64,000 bases of DNA from contig JBAYIS010000007.1 of assembly GCA_041665525.1 (NCBI GenBank), positions 62,001-126,000 on the forward strand. The letters run 5' to 3'. The first letter of the stretch is position 1. Every line of letters starts with the position of its first letter. The notes beneath the pieces are model-generated. The model was not told the DNA's origin and searched no databases. It saw nothing but the letters and a program-made list of their open reading frames with translations. A program made the translations under genes and the position numbers. Below are positions 63,450 to 64,000 of this stretch, piece after piece. This stretch comes from UBA8401 sp041665525 (lineage in GTDB: Bacteria > Bacteroidota > Ignavibacteria > UBA10030 > UBA8401).

Positions 63450-64000
63450 ATGATCCAACGACTCTATCAATATTTTTTTCTGTTTAAAGAGTACGTAATA
63501 CTCGTTACCCTGATCATTTTCTCCCTTGTCCTGCTCGTCATCAATGATAATCCTCAGGTACGGCAAATCCGGTCATTAACAGTCGGGACGATCGGCGTAA
63601 TACAACAAACGTTCTCGTTCCTTCCGAATCTTACTGCTCTGCAGCGTGAAAACGAATTACTCCGCAAAGTGAATGTTAATCTGGCTGATGAAGTGAACTT
63701 GTTGCGCGAAGCTCGGCTGGAGAACATCCGGCTCCGGTCAATGATTGCCCTGCGCGAAACTTCGGTGGTAAAACTAACAGGTGCGAAAGTTGTTGCAAAG
63801 AATCTGAACCTTCTGCGCAATACTCTCACACTGAATGTCGGGACGAACGACAGTGTCCAGGTCGGGAATCCTATCGTCACTGGTGAAGGCCTGGTCGGCA
63901 GGATTGTCGCCGTCAGCAGCAGATATTCCATTGGTCAAATGGTGATCAACGTCGATTTCCGTGCAAGTGCAAAGATTCAACGGAGTAGAGTGGACGGCAT
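63450..64000 (+). CDS. mreC: Rod shape-determining protein MreC, 5' part
   Basis: At least 183 residues; the frame is open at the window end. A cytoplasmic start and one membrane helix (about 15-33; VILVTLIIFSLVLLVI) are followed by a coiled coil (about 60-100; LQRENELLRKVNVNL). The first beta-barrel subdomain has LNVGTNDSVQVGNPI and GEGLVGRIVAVSS, the MreC signature. It links MreB to the periplasmic wall machinery. Confidence 0.92.
   Translation, partial: MIQRLYQYFFLFKEYVILVTLIIFSLVLLVINDNPQVRQIRSLTVGTIGVIQQTFSFLPNLTALQRENELLRKVNVNLADEVNLLREARLENIRLRSMIALRETSVVKLTGAKVVAKNLNLLRNTLTLNVGTNDSVQVGNPIVTGEGLVGRIVAVSSRYSIGQMVINVDFRASAKIQRSRVDG

Overview
The window looks like a chromosomal segment of a Bacteroidota/Chlorobiota-type bacterium, most plausibly an Ignavibacteria-like lineage. 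The pointers are C-terminal type IX secretion (T9SS) sorting domains with the NYPNPFNP signature, a PorV/PorQ-family protein, a TonB-dependent receptor with a carboxypeptidase-regulatory domain, LamG-rich exoproteins, and ordinary anaerobe/facultative housekeeping genes. No 16S gene is present, so the taxonomic placement is inference.

Region 1 (about 0.2-26.6 kb, every gene on the minus strand) is one coherent accessory locus. In transcription order it encodes a sialate O-acetylesterase-like SGNH esterase; a periplasmic-propeller sensor histidine kinase; a NarL-type response regulator; a secreted endonuclease/exonuclease/phosphatase-family enzyme; a TonB-dependent receptor; a 1.2-kresidue Ca-repeat surface protein; a PorV-like protein; a parvulin isomerase; and four LamG exoproteins, two of them fused to a purple-acid-phosphatase-like metallophosphoesterase. 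Five promoters in this locus share one architecture: a CCACGTACGTGG palindrome, 2 bp, a -35 hexamer, exactly 17 bp, and a -10 hexamer. They stand before the esterase, the response regulator itself, the receptor and two LamG genes. This defines a self-contained regulon that probably captures and degrades an extracellular phosphorylated or acetylated polymer. It resembles a polysaccharide utilisation locus but has no SusD.

Region 2 (26.7-31.9 kb) starts with a tRNA-Met (CAT). Its 3' tail is repeated three more times downstream, each time followed by a hairpin. Next comes a metal/metalloid-type cluster: an ArsR-like repressor with two perfect operators, a CSC-motif permease, two mini-thioredoxins flanking the remnant of a cation-diffusion-facilitator gene, a secreted thioredoxin and a CcdA-like membrane protein. 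About 1.07 kb without a convincing gene follows. This could be a decayed island at a tRNA.

Region 3 (31.9-50.3 kb, plus strand) is housekeeping: acyl-CoA synthetase, tilS, hpt, ftsH, a polyprenol/diacylglycerol-kinase-like protein, hisG, an amidase, a histidine ammonia-lyase with an unusual Ser-Ser-Gly cofactor triad, an MFS transporter broken by an in-frame TAG, a U32 peptidase with a ferredoxin, adenosine deaminase, sixA and glgP.

Region 4 (50.3-64 kb) has a B12-dependent ribonucleotide reductase on the minus strand, then nuoABCDEF (no nuoG-N follows), an outer-membrane protein, an LD-carboxypeptidase, purN, purH, mreB and the first part of mreC, which runs off the window.
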